A stretch of 35,286 nucleotides of DNA, taken from positions 1,010-36,295 of IMG/VR virus record IMGVR_UViG_3300030328_002082; one strand, written 5' to 3'. The position numbers were made by a program, and so were the translations under genes. This stretch comes from a virus. Shown here in pieces: positions 1 to 7,503 of the stretch (within the stretch, counting starts at the first letter, position 1; each line of letters begins with the position of its first letter). The notes beneath the pieces were generated by a model. The model searched no databases. It saw only the letters and a program-made list of their open reading frames with translations, and was not told where the DNA came from.

Positions 1-151
1 AACAAAAAGAGTAAAAGCACCAACAGGATTTCATTGGATGAAGTCTGGTACAAAAGTGAAGTTAATGAAACACACTGGTAAATTTAAACCTCACACAGAT
101 GCAAGCTTATATGCTAGTTTTGATGTTCAAAAAGTACATAAAAAGAAATAA
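1..151 (+). CDS. Small basic phage protein, 5' end missing
   Basis: An open frame enters from the left edge (reading from base 2) and stops at TAA 149-151, leaving 49 visible residues. The fragment begins TKRVKAPTGFHWMKSG and is rich in Lys and His, with the pattern KLMKHTGKFKPH in the middle and a lysine-rich end. I have a general memory of short proteins of this kind (VKAPxGYHWMK...LMKH.GKFKPH) in uncultured marine phages, with no known role. The charge suggests nucleic acid or virion contact, but that is inference. No start codon is visible, so total length is unknown. The next gene starts 25 bases downstream in the same direction, so it probably belongs to the same transcript. Confidence 0.6.
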   Translation, partial: TKRVKAPTGFHWMKSGTKVKLMKHTGKFKPHTDASLYASFDVQKVHKKK

Positions 152-175
152 AGAATTAAAAGAAAAATATAAATT

Positions 176-394
176 ATGCCAATATTTAGTAAAAACAAAG
201 GGTTTAAAATGAAAAACAAGGGGAATTTTGATTTTGGATCAAAAAATCAAGGCCTGAACAAAGCAAAGAAAAAAGCTAGAGTAACAGTAGCAAACAAGAT
301 ATTTATGGAAGACGCAAGTCATGAGTCACTTATGAGTAAAGGTAAAAAACTCCACCAAGCTTTTAAAGAAATTCAAGGATATACAGATTACTAA
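176..394 (+). CDS. Hypothetical small basic protein (72 aa)
   Basis: This is a 72-residue, strongly basic protein with Lys-rich stretches (KNKGFKMKNKG and KAKKKARV, residues 7-36). A more helical C-terminal half contains MSKGKKLHQAFKEIQGY. I see no membrane segment, signal peptide or known motif. The ATG at 176 follows an A/T-rich leader with no Shine-Dalgarno. An internal ATG at 209 is a possible alternative start giving 61 residues. It lies 3 bases before the holin candidate and is co-directional with the late genes, so it is likely a minor virion or lysis-region protein. Function is not recognised. Confidence 0.7.
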   Translation: MPIFSKNKGFKMKNKGNFDFGSKNQGLNKAKKKARVTVANKIFMEDASHESLMSKGKKLHQAFKEIQGYTDY

Positions 395-397
395 AGT

Positions 398-784
398 ATG
401 CTAGGTAAAATATTTTCAGGTGGAGCTGCAGAGCTAGTAAAGGGCGTTGGGAGTGTAATAGATAATCTACACACTAGTGGTGAAGAGAAATTGGCTGCAG
501 AAAACAAGATAAAAGAATTAATAGCCAACTATGAAGTTGAGATGGAAAAGAACATTACATCTCGCTGGAAAGCAGATATGAATAGTGATTCATGGCTAAG
601 TAAAAATGTTCGACCACTAGTATTAATATTTTTAGTAGTATGTACAATGCTACTTATATTTATTGATGCTGGTAAACTTAACTTCAACGTAAAAGATTCT
701 TATGTAGACCTTTTGCAATTAGTATTAATAACAGTGATCGGTGCTTATTTTGGCGGACGATCATTTGAAAAAAGAAAAAAATAA
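398..784 (+). CDS. Putative holin (3TM / GTA-holin-like family)
   Basis: This 128-residue protein resembles the family of phage and gene-transfer-agent holins (GTA_holin_3TM type). An N-terminal amphipathic segment (residues 1-25) is followed by a charged helical region (25-60). The family-like stretch WKADMNSDSWLSKNVRPL leads into the first hydrophobic helix (about 72-90). A second helix (about 101-119) ends in GAYFGGRSFEKRKK, a basic cytoplasmic tail. Such proteins oligomerise in the inner membrane and time lysis. No endolysin is seen in the window, so the lysis partner would have to lie elsewhere. The downstream gene begins at the base after the TAA, which suggests translational coupling. 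An alternative is a small membrane protein of another function, but the RPL-helix and YFGGRS pattern fits holins well. Confidence 0.72.
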   Translation: MLGKIFSGGAAELVKGVGSVIDNLHTSGEEKLAAENKIKELIANYEVEMEKNITSRWKADMNSDSWLSKNVRPLVLIFLVVCTMLLIFIDAGKLNFNVKDSYVDLLQLVLITVIGAYFGGRSFEKRKK

Positions 785-1498
785 ATGAATTCAAAATATT
801 TTAACATAACAGTAAAACCTGACATGACAGGTCAAAATGCTGTAACAGCTTTTGCTGATGACGACGTAATGTTTGACTGGTCATCATTTTTAGTACCAAA
901 AGGTGGTGCTAGACTTGTTGCTGTAACAGCTCTTGTAAGAGGTGTGGATATAGTGAGACAAGAACAACCAATGGATGTTTACTTTGCAAAAGCTACAAGT
1001 GCTGGTAATGCACCAACTACTTTAGGTACAGTTAATGGTACTGCAGCTGGTGTTGGGTACTTTAATGAATTGCTAGGTTGCTTAAATATTCCCGCTACTG
1101 ATTATAGAGATGGTTTAGACAATGCATCAGTGTCACATACAAATACAGTTGCAACAGGGGCTGGTATTGTAATGGATGACGTAACACCTTCAAAAGGATA
1201 TAATACTTATTACTTAGGTGTAATAGCTAAAGGTGCTTTTGATTTTGGTACAGGAGTACTTGCTAACGACGCTGTCTCTGTAGCAGACGTATCATTTAAT
1301 GTCGACGGTAATGCTGCGGCAAAAGCTTTTGCTATAGGTGATGTACTTGTAGACAATGGCAACGCTGCTATTGGAACTGTAAAATCTCTTACTAATACAG
1401 TTATAACGCTTGAAAGCGGTTGCACAGAAGCTGTAGCAGACAATGACGAAATAGTACCTAAAAATCCTATTACGTTTATACTGCACTTTGAAAGATAA
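785..1498 (+). CDS. Probable virion surface/decoration protein (237 aa)
   Basis: A 237-residue protein rich in Ala, Gly, Val, Asp and Thr, with alternating hydrophobic residues typical of beta-rich virion proteins. There is no signal peptide or membrane helix. The N-terminal part (residues 1-70) includes DDDVMFDWSSFLVPKG and RLVAVTALVRG. Residues about 170-225 form a small repeat-like beta module (AFAIGDVLVDNG...GTVKSLTNTVITLES), similar in style to modules in capsid and decoration proteins. The end PITFILHFER is a pattern I associate with marine phage structural proteins. It starts directly after the holin stop codon. A head decoration or minor capsid role is inference from composition and context. 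A receptor-binding or fibre component is an alternative. Confidence 0.7.
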   Translation: MNSKYFNITVKPDMTGQNAVTAFADDDVMFDWSSFLVPKGGARLVAVTALVRGVDIVRQEQPMDVYFAKATSAGNAPTTLGTVNGTAAGVGYFNELLGCLNIPATDYRDGLDNASVSHTNTVATGAGIVMDDVTPSKGYNTYYLGVIAKGAFDFGTGVLANDAVSVADVSFNVDGNAAAKAFAIGDVLVDNGNAAIGTVKSLTNTVITLESGCTEAVADNDEIVPKNPITFILHFER

Positions 1499-1532
1499 AT
1501 AAATAAATTAAATTAACTTAAATTAAATAAAA

Positions 1533-1820
1533 ATGGCAAAAAGAAAAACAGGAACACCTAAGGTGGAAAACCTTAGACCTACAAATATTAATGACGAACA
1601 GTTAGAAAAAGTACAACAAACTGTTAAACTTATAAATGGACTACACTCGGAAATCGGTATGTTAGAAGGCAGAAAGCACACAATGCTTCACTCGCTATCT
1701 CAAGCTCAAAGTCTAATGAAAGAAATTCAAGAAGAACTTGAGAAAGAATATGGTAAAGTGGATATTAATGTGGCTGATGGTAGTATTAAATATATCGAAG
1801 ATGAGCAAGCTGATTCGTAA
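1533..1820 (+). CDS. Small coiled-coil phage protein (95 aa)
   Basis: This 95-residue protein has a basic N-terminus (MAKRKTGTPK). A long helical, heptad-like stretch follows at about residues 20-73 (EQLEKVQQTVKLINGLHSEI, then MLHSLSQAQSLMKEIQEELE). It ends with a short polar tail carrying VDINVADGSIKY. The pattern EEYGKVDIN..DGxIKY is one I recall from small marine phage proteins of unknown function just upstream of terminase genes. The leader (1499-1532) is almost pure A/T with no Shine-Dalgarno. The end of the gene overlaps the next start by 20 bases. A virion assembly, scaffold-like or chaperone role is possible but not shown by the sequence. Confidence 0.75.
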   Translation: MAKRKTGTPKVENLRPTNINDEQLEKVQQTVKLINGLHSEIGMLEGRKHTMLHSLSQAQSLMKEIQEELEKEYGKVDINVADGSIKYIEDEQADS

Positions 1821-2022
1821 AATATCTATAGGTAAAGATTATAAGAATGACGCCATGCACTATGCCGTTGGGCAAGAAGTGTATGGTGGTCATACTATAT
1901 GCGACATTTTAGAAGAAGACGACAAGTTTAGTGTTTATATTAAAAAAGGTGATGATATTTTACCTTGGAAAGACTTTAACAAAAACATGGCTGTATCTGT
2001 AGAATATAATTTACAATACTAA
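1801..2022 (+). CDS. Hypothetical protein (73 aa), MSKLIRKISIGKDY family
   Basis: The frame is open from 1738, but I choose the ATG at 1801. The upstream extension translates to a Trp/Met-rich stretch that is only the shadow of the preceding gene, whereas MSKLIRKISIGKDYKNDAMH begins the plausible protein. The product is 73 residues and mixed alpha/beta in character, with GQEVYGGHTICDILEEDD and a later IKKGDDILPWKDF. I recall similar short proteins in marine flavobacterial phages next to the GroES-like gene, without a known function. It overlaps the preceding gene by 20 bases and the following gene by one base (TAATG), which indicates coupled translation within the late operon. Confidence 0.7.
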   Translation: MSKLIRKISIGKDYKNDAMHYAVGQEVYGGHTICDILEEDDKFSVYIKKGDDILPWKDFNKNMAVSVEYNLQY

Positions 2023-2603
2023 TGAAGAGCGTTTACAACTTTGTTGTAACGCCTATAGGAGAAAGATATAACAATTCTAAAAAAGTAGGCGAAAGCAATC
2101 TTATATTAAACACAGAGATATACAACCATCAATATATAAATAGAAAAGCTAAAGTATTAAGTGTACCTATAATTGGTGATACAGATATTAAGGTTGGAGA
2201 TATAGTAATAGTCCATCATAATGTTTTTAGAAGATGGCATAATGTTTTAGGACAAGAAAAAAATAGTAGAAGCTATTTTAATGAAAAAACTTATTTAATT
2301 ACTAGCGATCAAATCTATTTATATAAAAGAAACAATAAATGGAAAGCTCAAGAAGGATATTGTTTTGTTCAACCTATAAAATCTACGAATAAATTAAACG
2401 TAGAAGTCGAAGAACCCTTAAAAGGCATTGTAAAATACACTGATGGTGCCGTTGACATTAATCAGGTTATTGGGTTTAGACCTGGTTCAGAATATGAATT
2501 TATAGTAGATGGTAAAAAACTATATAGAATATTATCAAATTTTATTACAATTATATATGGACATCAAAAAAACGAAGAAGAGTATAATCCAAGCTGGACA
2601 TAA
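2022..2603 (+). CDS. Tandem GroES-like co-chaperonin
   Basis: The 193-residue protein reads as two chaperonin-10 (GroES) folds in a row. Domain 1 (about 5-102) has a family-like opening strand (NFVVTPIGERYN). A loop ending in a hydrophobic triplet LIL (27-29) sits where GroES has its GroEL-binding IVL. A strand AKVLSVP, the hallmark VGDIVIVHHNVFRRW (58-72) and a closing YLITSDQIYLYK (91-102) follow. Domain 2 (about 112-182) repeats the order with CFVQPI, LKGIVKYTDG, a shorter core strand EYEFIVDGKKLYRIL and a closing FITIIYG. GroES-type proteins cap the host GroEL chamber, as T4 gp31 does for capsid folding. Its position just ahead of terminase and capsid genes suits that role. The second domain lacks a clear mobile-loop triplet and may be structural. 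The fold assignment is by pattern, not search. Confidence 0.75.
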   Translation: MKSVYNFVVTPIGERYNNSKKVGESNLILNTEIYNHQYINRKAKVLSVPIIGDTDIKVGDIVIVHHNVFRRWHNVLGQEKNSRSYFNEKTYLITSDQIYLYKRNNKWKAQEGYCFVQPIKSTNKLNVEVEEPLKGIVKYTDGAVDINQVIGFRPGSEYEFIVDGKKLYRILSNFITIIYGHQKNEEEYNPSWT

Positions 2604-2832
2604 AGCAGTTGAAGAATTAATTAAAGTAGCTAAAGAAGCTATTGTAGATTCAGACGATGATATATCAGCTGATAGATTAAAGAATGCTGCTGCTACAAAA
2701 AAGCTAGCTATATTTGATGCTTTTGAAATATTGAATAGAATTCAAGAAGAAGAAGATTTATTAAATAATAAACCTAAACAAGAGGAAGAGGTAAGAGTTT
2801 TTAAAGGTTTTGCAGAAGGTAGGTCTAAGTAA
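2557..2832 (+). CDS. Putative terminase small subunit (91 aa)
   Basis: I choose the ATG at 2557 (MDIKKTKKSIIQAGHKAVEE) over 2509, because the upstream extension only shadows the end of the GroES-like gene. The 91-residue product is mostly helical. A basic N-terminus is followed by GHKAVEELIKVAKEAIV, then SADRLKNAAATKKLAIFDAF (about 37-56), a charged helix RIQEEEDLL and a short basic tail. It is immediately upstream of, and overlaps by one base (TAATG), the large terminase gene, the usual place for the small subunit that binds DNA for packaging. No classical helix-turn-helix is obvious, and the length is short for the family, so the call leans on context. It overlaps the preceding gene by 47 bases. 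Confidence 0.55.
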   Translation: MDIKKTKKSIIQAGHKAVEELIKVAKEAIVDSDDDISADRLKNAAATKKLAIFDAFEILNRIQEEEDLLNNKPKQEEEVRVFKGFAEGRSK

Positions 2833-5045
2833 TGTACGAGCAAAATTTATATAGTATTGTTGAACCTATAAAAAAGACTACTATAAGTAGACTTAATAAA
2901 GGTAAAAAGTGGAAGTACGGTTACAACAAAGAACATGATATTGTTGTTATATCTAAAACTGGTCAAATAGGTGAGATATACGAAATACAAAATTTTCAAA
3001 TAGCGCTCCCTAAAGCTAGTAATGTGTATAGCAACAAAGAAAAAAAGTGGAAACAATTTGAATATCCTAAAGAACTTAAAAGGTTAAAAAGTATATTTGA
3101 TTGGAAAGCTTACCCGGAAGAAAACAAAGCTCAGTGGTATGATTATATAGACGAAGAGTTTAGACGTAGAGAAGAAGGTTTTTGGTTTAACAACTCTGGA
3201 GTACCAACATATATGACTGGTACGCATTACATGTACCTGCAATGGAGTAAAATTGATGTAGGCGCGCCGGATTTTAGAGAAGCCAATAGATTATTCTATA
3301 TATTTTGGGAGGCTTGTAAGGCAGATAAAAGATGTTATGGAATGTGTTATCTTAAAAATAGACGTTCTGGATTTTCTTTTATGTCATCAGCTGAAACAGT
3401 TAATCAAGCTACAATATCTACTGACTCAAGATTTGGAATACTATCTAAAACTGGAGCTGATGCAAAGAAAATGTTTACTGATAAAGTTGTACCTATATCA
3501 ATTAATTATCCTTTTTTCTTTAGTCCTATCCAAGACGGTATGGATCGTCCAAAATCTGAGCTTGCGTATAGAGTTCCAGCTAGTAAGTTTACTAGAAAGA
3601 AAATTACAACTAACGAAAAGTTAGAAGATATACAAGGTTTAGACACAACTATAGATTGGAAGAATACTGGTGATAATAGTTATGATGGTGAAAAACTACA
3701 ATTACTAGTACATGATGAAAGTGGAAAATGGGAAAGACCCGATAATATATTAAATAACTGGAGAGTTACAAAAACATGTTTACGGTTAGGTAGTAGGATC
3801 ATAGGTAAATGTATGATGGGCTCAACATCAAACTCATTAGACAAAGGTGGAGAAAACTTCAAAAAATTATATAACGCATCCGACGTTACTAAGCGAAACA
3901 GAAATGGACAAACAGCGTCTGGACTATATTCTCTTTTTATCCCAATGGAGTGGAACTACGAAGGATTTATTGACGAGCACGGAAGCCCAGTCTTCAATAC
4001 TCCGGATAATGAAGTCTTTGACCCCCATGGAGAGTTAATAGATATAGGTGTTATAAATCACTGGCAAAACGAGGCTGATGGTTTAAAAGGAGATCAAGAT
4101 GCTTTAAATGAATTTTATAGACAATTCCCAAGAACTACAGAGCACGCGTTTAGAGATGAAACAAAAAATAGTATATTTAATCTAGTAAAAATATACGAAC
4201 AAATAGATTATAATGAGGAAATGTCTAGAACCTTAGGTATTTCAAGAGGTAATTTTCAATGGGTAAATGGTGTTAAAGATACTCAAGTAATATTTTATCC
4301 AGACCCTAAAGGTAGATTCAAAATAAGTTGGACACCTCACCCAGATATGCAGAATAAAATTATACTTAAAAACGGTATTAAATATCCTGCAAATGAACAC
4401 ATGGGTGCTTTTGGATGTGATAGTTATGATATATCAGGAACTGTTGATGGGATTGGATCTAAAGGCGCTCTTCACGGTTTAACAAAATTTAGCATGGAAG
4501 ATGCTCCAGCTAATACGTTTTTCTTAGAGTATTTAGCTAGACCACAAACTGCGGAAATGTTTTTTGAAGATGTTTTAATGGCATTAGTATTTTATGGAAT
4601 GCCAATACTCTGTGAGAATAACAAACCACGTTTGTTGTATTACTTAAGAAGAAGAGGTTATAGGGGGTTTAGTATGAATAGACCTGATAAGATATGGAAT
4701 AAACTATCTGTAGCAGAAAAAGAAATAGGAGGTATACCAAACTCAAGTGAAGATATAAAGCAAGCCCATGCTGCCGCGATTGAGATGTATATCCAAAACC
4801 ATGTAGGTATGGGTCAAGATGGAACATTTGGTAATTGTTATTTTAATGAATTGTTAAATGATTGGGCAAGATTTGATATAACAAAAAGAACAAAGCATGA
4901 TGCGTCTATAAGTTCTGGTTTAGCTATAATGGCTAACAATAGACATCTTTACGCTCCAAATGCTAAAATAGAAAAACCACAACTAAATATAAGTATTGCT
5001 AAATATACAAACAAAGGCAGTACATCAAAATTAATTAAAAAATAA
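2832..5045 (+). CDS. terL: Terminase large subunit (ATPase-nuclease)
   Basis: This is the 737-residue DNA-packaging motor and headful/cos nuclease. The N-terminal ATPase shows a deviant Walker A, KNRRSGFS (175-182), whose Lys is at the first position, as in lambda gpA (KSARVGYSK). Walker B is LQLLVHDE (289-296), with the catalytic Asp-Glu at its end. A coupling-type motif GSTSNS lies at 330-335. The C-terminal RNase H-like nuclease shows FGCDSYDISG (D530, D533), PILCENN (E595) and KHDAS (D690), consistent with three acidic metal sites. The length is somewhat larger than the typical 450-650 residues because of an N-terminal region of about 100 residues before the ATPase core. It is co-translated with the small subunit candidate (TAATG) and followed after 2 bases by the portal gene. 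I am confident of the family. The packaging strategy cannot be read from the sequence. Confidence 0.93.
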   Translation: MYEQNLYSIVEPIKKTTISRLNKGKKWKYGYNKEHDIVVISKTGQIGEIYEIQNFQIALPKASNVYSNKEKKWKQFEYPKELKRLKSIFDWKAYPEENKAQWYDYIDEEFRRREEGFWFNNSGVPTYMTGTHYMYLQWSKIDVGAPDFREANRLFYIFWEACKADKRCYGMCYLKNRRSGFSFMSSAETVNQATISTDSRFGILSKTGADAKKMFTDKVVPISINYPFFFSPIQDGMDRPKSELAYRVPASKFTRKKITTNEKLEDIQGLDTTIDWKNTGDNSYDGEKLQLLVHDESGKWERPDNILNNWRVTKTCLRLGSRIIGKCMMGSTSNSLDKGGENFKKLYNASDVTKRNRNGQTASGLYSLFIPMEWNYEGFIDEHGSPVFNTPDNEVFDPHGELIDIGVINHWQNEADGLKGDQDALNEFYRQFPRTTEHAFRDETKNSIFNLVKIYEQIDYNEEMSRTLGISRGNFQWVNGVKDTQVIFYPDPKGRFKISWTPHPDMQNKIILKNGIKYPANEHMGAFGCDSYDISGTVDGIGSKGALHGLTKFSMEDAPANTFFLEYLARPQTAEMFFEDVLMALVFYGMPILCENNKPRLLYYLRRRGYRGFSMNRPDKIWNKLSVAEKEIGGIPNSSEDIKQAHAAAIEMYIQNHVGMGQDGTFGNCYFNELLNDWARFDITKRTKHDASISSGLAIMANNRHLYAPNAKIEKPQLNISIAKYTNKGSTSKLIKK

Positions 5046-5047
5046 AT

Positions 5048-7471
5048 ATGGCAGAGTCTGTTATAAATAGTTATTTTCCAAGCCAAGTCGTAAGTGATTT
5101 GGAAAAGTTGAGTTATGATTACGGTTTAAGAATAGCTAAAGCTATAGAAACTGAATGGTTCAATCAAGATAGAGGTGTTAATAGGTATCATACTAATAAA
5201 AATAATTTTCATAATCTTAGATTGTACGCTAGAGGTGAACAATCAATACAAAAATATAAAGATGAATTGTCTATAAACGGTGATTTATCTTATCTTAATT
5301 TAGACTGGAAACCAGTACCTATTATACCTAAGTTTGTAGATATAGTTGTAAATGGTATTGCAGAGAGAACTTGGGATGTTAAAGCCTTTTCTCAAGATCC
5401 ATTTGGCGTAGAAAAACGTACAAAATACATGGAGTCTATATTATTAGACATGGAAACTAAAAATATAAACGACTATGTAGCTAGTGAGATTGGATTAAAT
5501 CTTTATCAAAATGATCCAGAAACACTACCTGATAGTAAAGAAGAGCTAGAGCTTCACATGCAACTTACCTATAAACAAGCTGTAGAGATTGCTGAGGAAC
5601 AAGCAATAAACGTTTTAATGGAAGGTAATAAATATGAGTTGATTAAAAAACAATTTTATTATGATCTTACAGTTTTAGGTATTGGTGCTGTAAAAACTTC
5701 ATTTAATACATCTGAAGGTGTTGTTATAGATTATGTTGACCCAGCAAACTTAGTTTATTCTTATAGTGAATCACCATATTTTGACGATATATATTATGTA
5801 GGTGAAGTAAAAAGCGTTTCAATAAATGAATTAGCTAAGCAGTTTCCGTATTTAAAGAATGATGAATTAGAAGATATTGTAAAAAACAAAGCTCATCATG
5901 CTAAAAATTATCATGGTGGACTAACTAACTCTAGAGAAATAGACAATAATACTGTTCAAGTTTTATATTTTAATTATAAAACTTATATGAATGAAGTTTA
6001 TAAAACAAAAGAAACGGGTAGTGGTGCTGAGAAAATAATAGAAAAAGATGACACTTTTAATCCTCCAAAAGATAAGGAAGGTGGTTATGCAAAACTAGAA
6101 AGATCTATAGAATGTCTTTATGATGGTGCTTTAATATTAGGTACAAATAAATTACTTAAGTGGGAAATGGCAAAAAACATGATGCGTCCTAAAAGTGATT
6201 TTACTAAAGTCAAAATGAACTACGCGATTTGTGCACCTAGAATGTACAAAGGAAAAATTGAATCTTTAGTAAGACGTGTTACTGGTTTTGCTGATATGAT
6301 ACAATTAACACATTTAAAACTACAACAAGTATTATCAAGAATGGTTCCAGATGGAGTTTATTTAGATGCTGATGGTCTTGCTGAAATAGATTTAGGTAAT
6401 GGTACTAATTACAATCCACAAGAAGCGCTAAACATGTTCTTCCAAACAGGATCTGTAATAGGTAGATCATTTACTTCTGAAGGTGACATGAATCCTGGTA
6501 AAGTACCAATACAAGAAATACAATCAGGATCTGGCGGTAACAAAATGCAAAGTTTAATTCAAACTTACAACTATTATCTACAAATGATAAGAGATACAAC
6601 CGGATTAAATGAGGCTAGAGATGCGACTACACCTGATAAAAATGCTTTAGTTGGTGTTCAAAAATTAGCAGCTGCAAATAGTAATACAGCAACAAGACAT
6701 ATATTACAAGGTGGATTGTTCTTAACTACTGAGGTTGCAGAATGTCTTTCGCTTAGAATATCTGATATTATTGAGTATTCTCCAACAGCTGATGCTTTTG
6801 TACAAGCTATAGGTGCTCACAATGTTGGTGTATTAGAAGAGTTAAAAGAATTACATCTATATGATTTTGGAATATTTATAGAACTAGCACCGGATGATGA
6901 GGAAAAAGCTATGCTTGAAAACAATATACAAATGGCTCTTCAACAACAATTAATAGAGTTAGCAGATGCTATTGATCTTAGAAATATTAAAAACGTTAAA
7001 CTAGCTAATCAATTACTTAAGATACGTAGAGAAAAGAAATTAGCTAAAGATCAAGCTAATCAAGAAAGAAATATTCAAATGCAGTCTCAAGCTAATATTC
7101 AAGCTCAACAAGCGGCGGCGCAAATGGAAATGCAAAAAAATCAAGCTAATATAGAGATTGAAATGCAGTTAGAGCAAATGAAAGCTCAACTTGATGCGCA
7201 AAAACAAGCGCAAGAAGTTAACTACAAAAAAGAGTTAATGGAGCTCGAGTTTAATTTTAACATGCAATTAAAGCAAGCTGAAGTTACAGCTGTACAAGGA
7301 AAAGAAAAAGAAAAAGAAGATCGTAAAGATAAAAGAACTAAAATCCAAGCAACTCAACAAAGTGAAATGATTGAACAAAGAAATAGTGGAAAACCACCTA
7401 AAAACTTTGAGTCAGCAGGTAATGATACTTTAGGGGGAGGTTTTGATTTAGGATCTTTTGACCCAAGGTAA
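5048..7471 (+). CDS. Portal protein
   Basis: The 807-residue protein forms the dodecameric ring at one capsid vertex through which terminase drives DNA. The N-terminal part has the pattern NNFHNLRLYARGEQS and PKFVDIVVNGIAER (about 52-107), typical of portal clip/wing regions in podovirus-type portals. The central region includes YYDLTVLGIGAVKTSF and VDPANLVYSYSESPYFDD. Further on are the helical hallmark RRVTGFADMIQLTHLK and RDTTGLNEARDATTPDKNAL, a stretch seen in P22/T7-type and crAss-like portals. From about residue 617 to 775 the chain becomes a Gln/Ala/Lys-rich coiled coil, probably a barrel-like C-terminal extension into the head, followed by a Gly-rich tail. Its position between terminase and scaffold candidate supports the call. 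Confidence 0.9.
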   Translation: MAESVINSYFPSQVVSDLEKLSYDYGLRIAKAIETEWFNQDRGVNRYHTNKNNFHNLRLYARGEQSIQKYKDELSINGDLSYLNLDWKPVPIIPKFVDIVVNGIAERTWDVKAFSQDPFGVEKRTKYMESILLDMETKNINDYVASEIGLNLYQNDPETLPDSKEELELHMQLTYKQAVEIAEEQAINVLMEGNKYELIKKQFYYDLTVLGIGAVKTSFNTSEGVVIDYVDPANLVYSYSESPYFDDIYYVGEVKSVSINELAKQFPYLKNDELEDIVKNKAHHAKNYHGGLTNSREIDNNTVQVLYFNYKTYMNEVYKTKETGSGAEKIIEKDDTFNPPKDKEGGYAKLERSIECLYDGALILGTNKLLKWEMAKNMMRPKSDFTKVKMNYAICAPRMYKGKIESLVRRVTGFADMIQLTHLKLQQVLSRMVPDGVYLDADGLAEIDLGNGTNYNPQEALNMFFQTGSVIGRSFTSEGDMNPGKVPIQEIQSGSGGNKMQSLIQTYNYYLQMIRDTTGLNEARDATTPDKNALVGVQKLAAANSNTATRHILQGGLFLTTEVAECLSLRISDIIEYSPTADAFVQAIGAHNVGVLEELKELHLYDFGIFIELAPDDEEKAMLENNIQMALQQQLIELADAIDLRNIKNVKLANQLLKIRREKKLAKDQANQERNIQMQSQANIQAQQAAAQMEMQKNQANIEIEMQLEQMKAQLDAQKQAQEVNYKKELMELEFNFNMQLKQAEVTAVQGKEKEKEDRKDKRTKIQATQQSEMIEQRNSGKPPKNFESAGNDTLGGGFDLGSFDPR

Positions 7472-7476
7472 AACTA

Positions 7477-7503
7477 TTTATTAATTATTATATTATATTA
7501 TGG
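7477..7503 (+). promoter_or_regulatory. A/T leader element, copy 1
   Basis: The bases before the scaffold start contain TTTATTAA (7477-7484) followed by TATTATATTATATTATGG (7486-7503, including the ATG). The same two blocks in the same order precede the gene at 10244. It could be a promoter or a translation-enhancing A/T leader of the type used by Bacteroidetes, which do not rely on Shine-Dalgarno pairing. The sequence alone does not separate these. Confidence 0.4.

Noticed and set aside
785-1498. Gene after the holin as an endolysin
   Set aside because: No catalytic motif of amidase, lysozyme or peptidase type is visible. Composition is that of a beta-rich structural protein.
1738-1800. Upstream extension of the 73-residue gene
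   Set aside because: The extra 21 residues are Met/Trp/Lys-rich and merely translate the end of the previous gene in another frame. The ATG at 1801 gives a sensible protein start.
2509-2556. Upstream extension of the small terminase candidate
   Set aside because: It lies deep within the GroES-like gene and gives a Tyr/Leu/Gln-rich shadow peptide. The ATG at 2557 begins the plausible helical protein.
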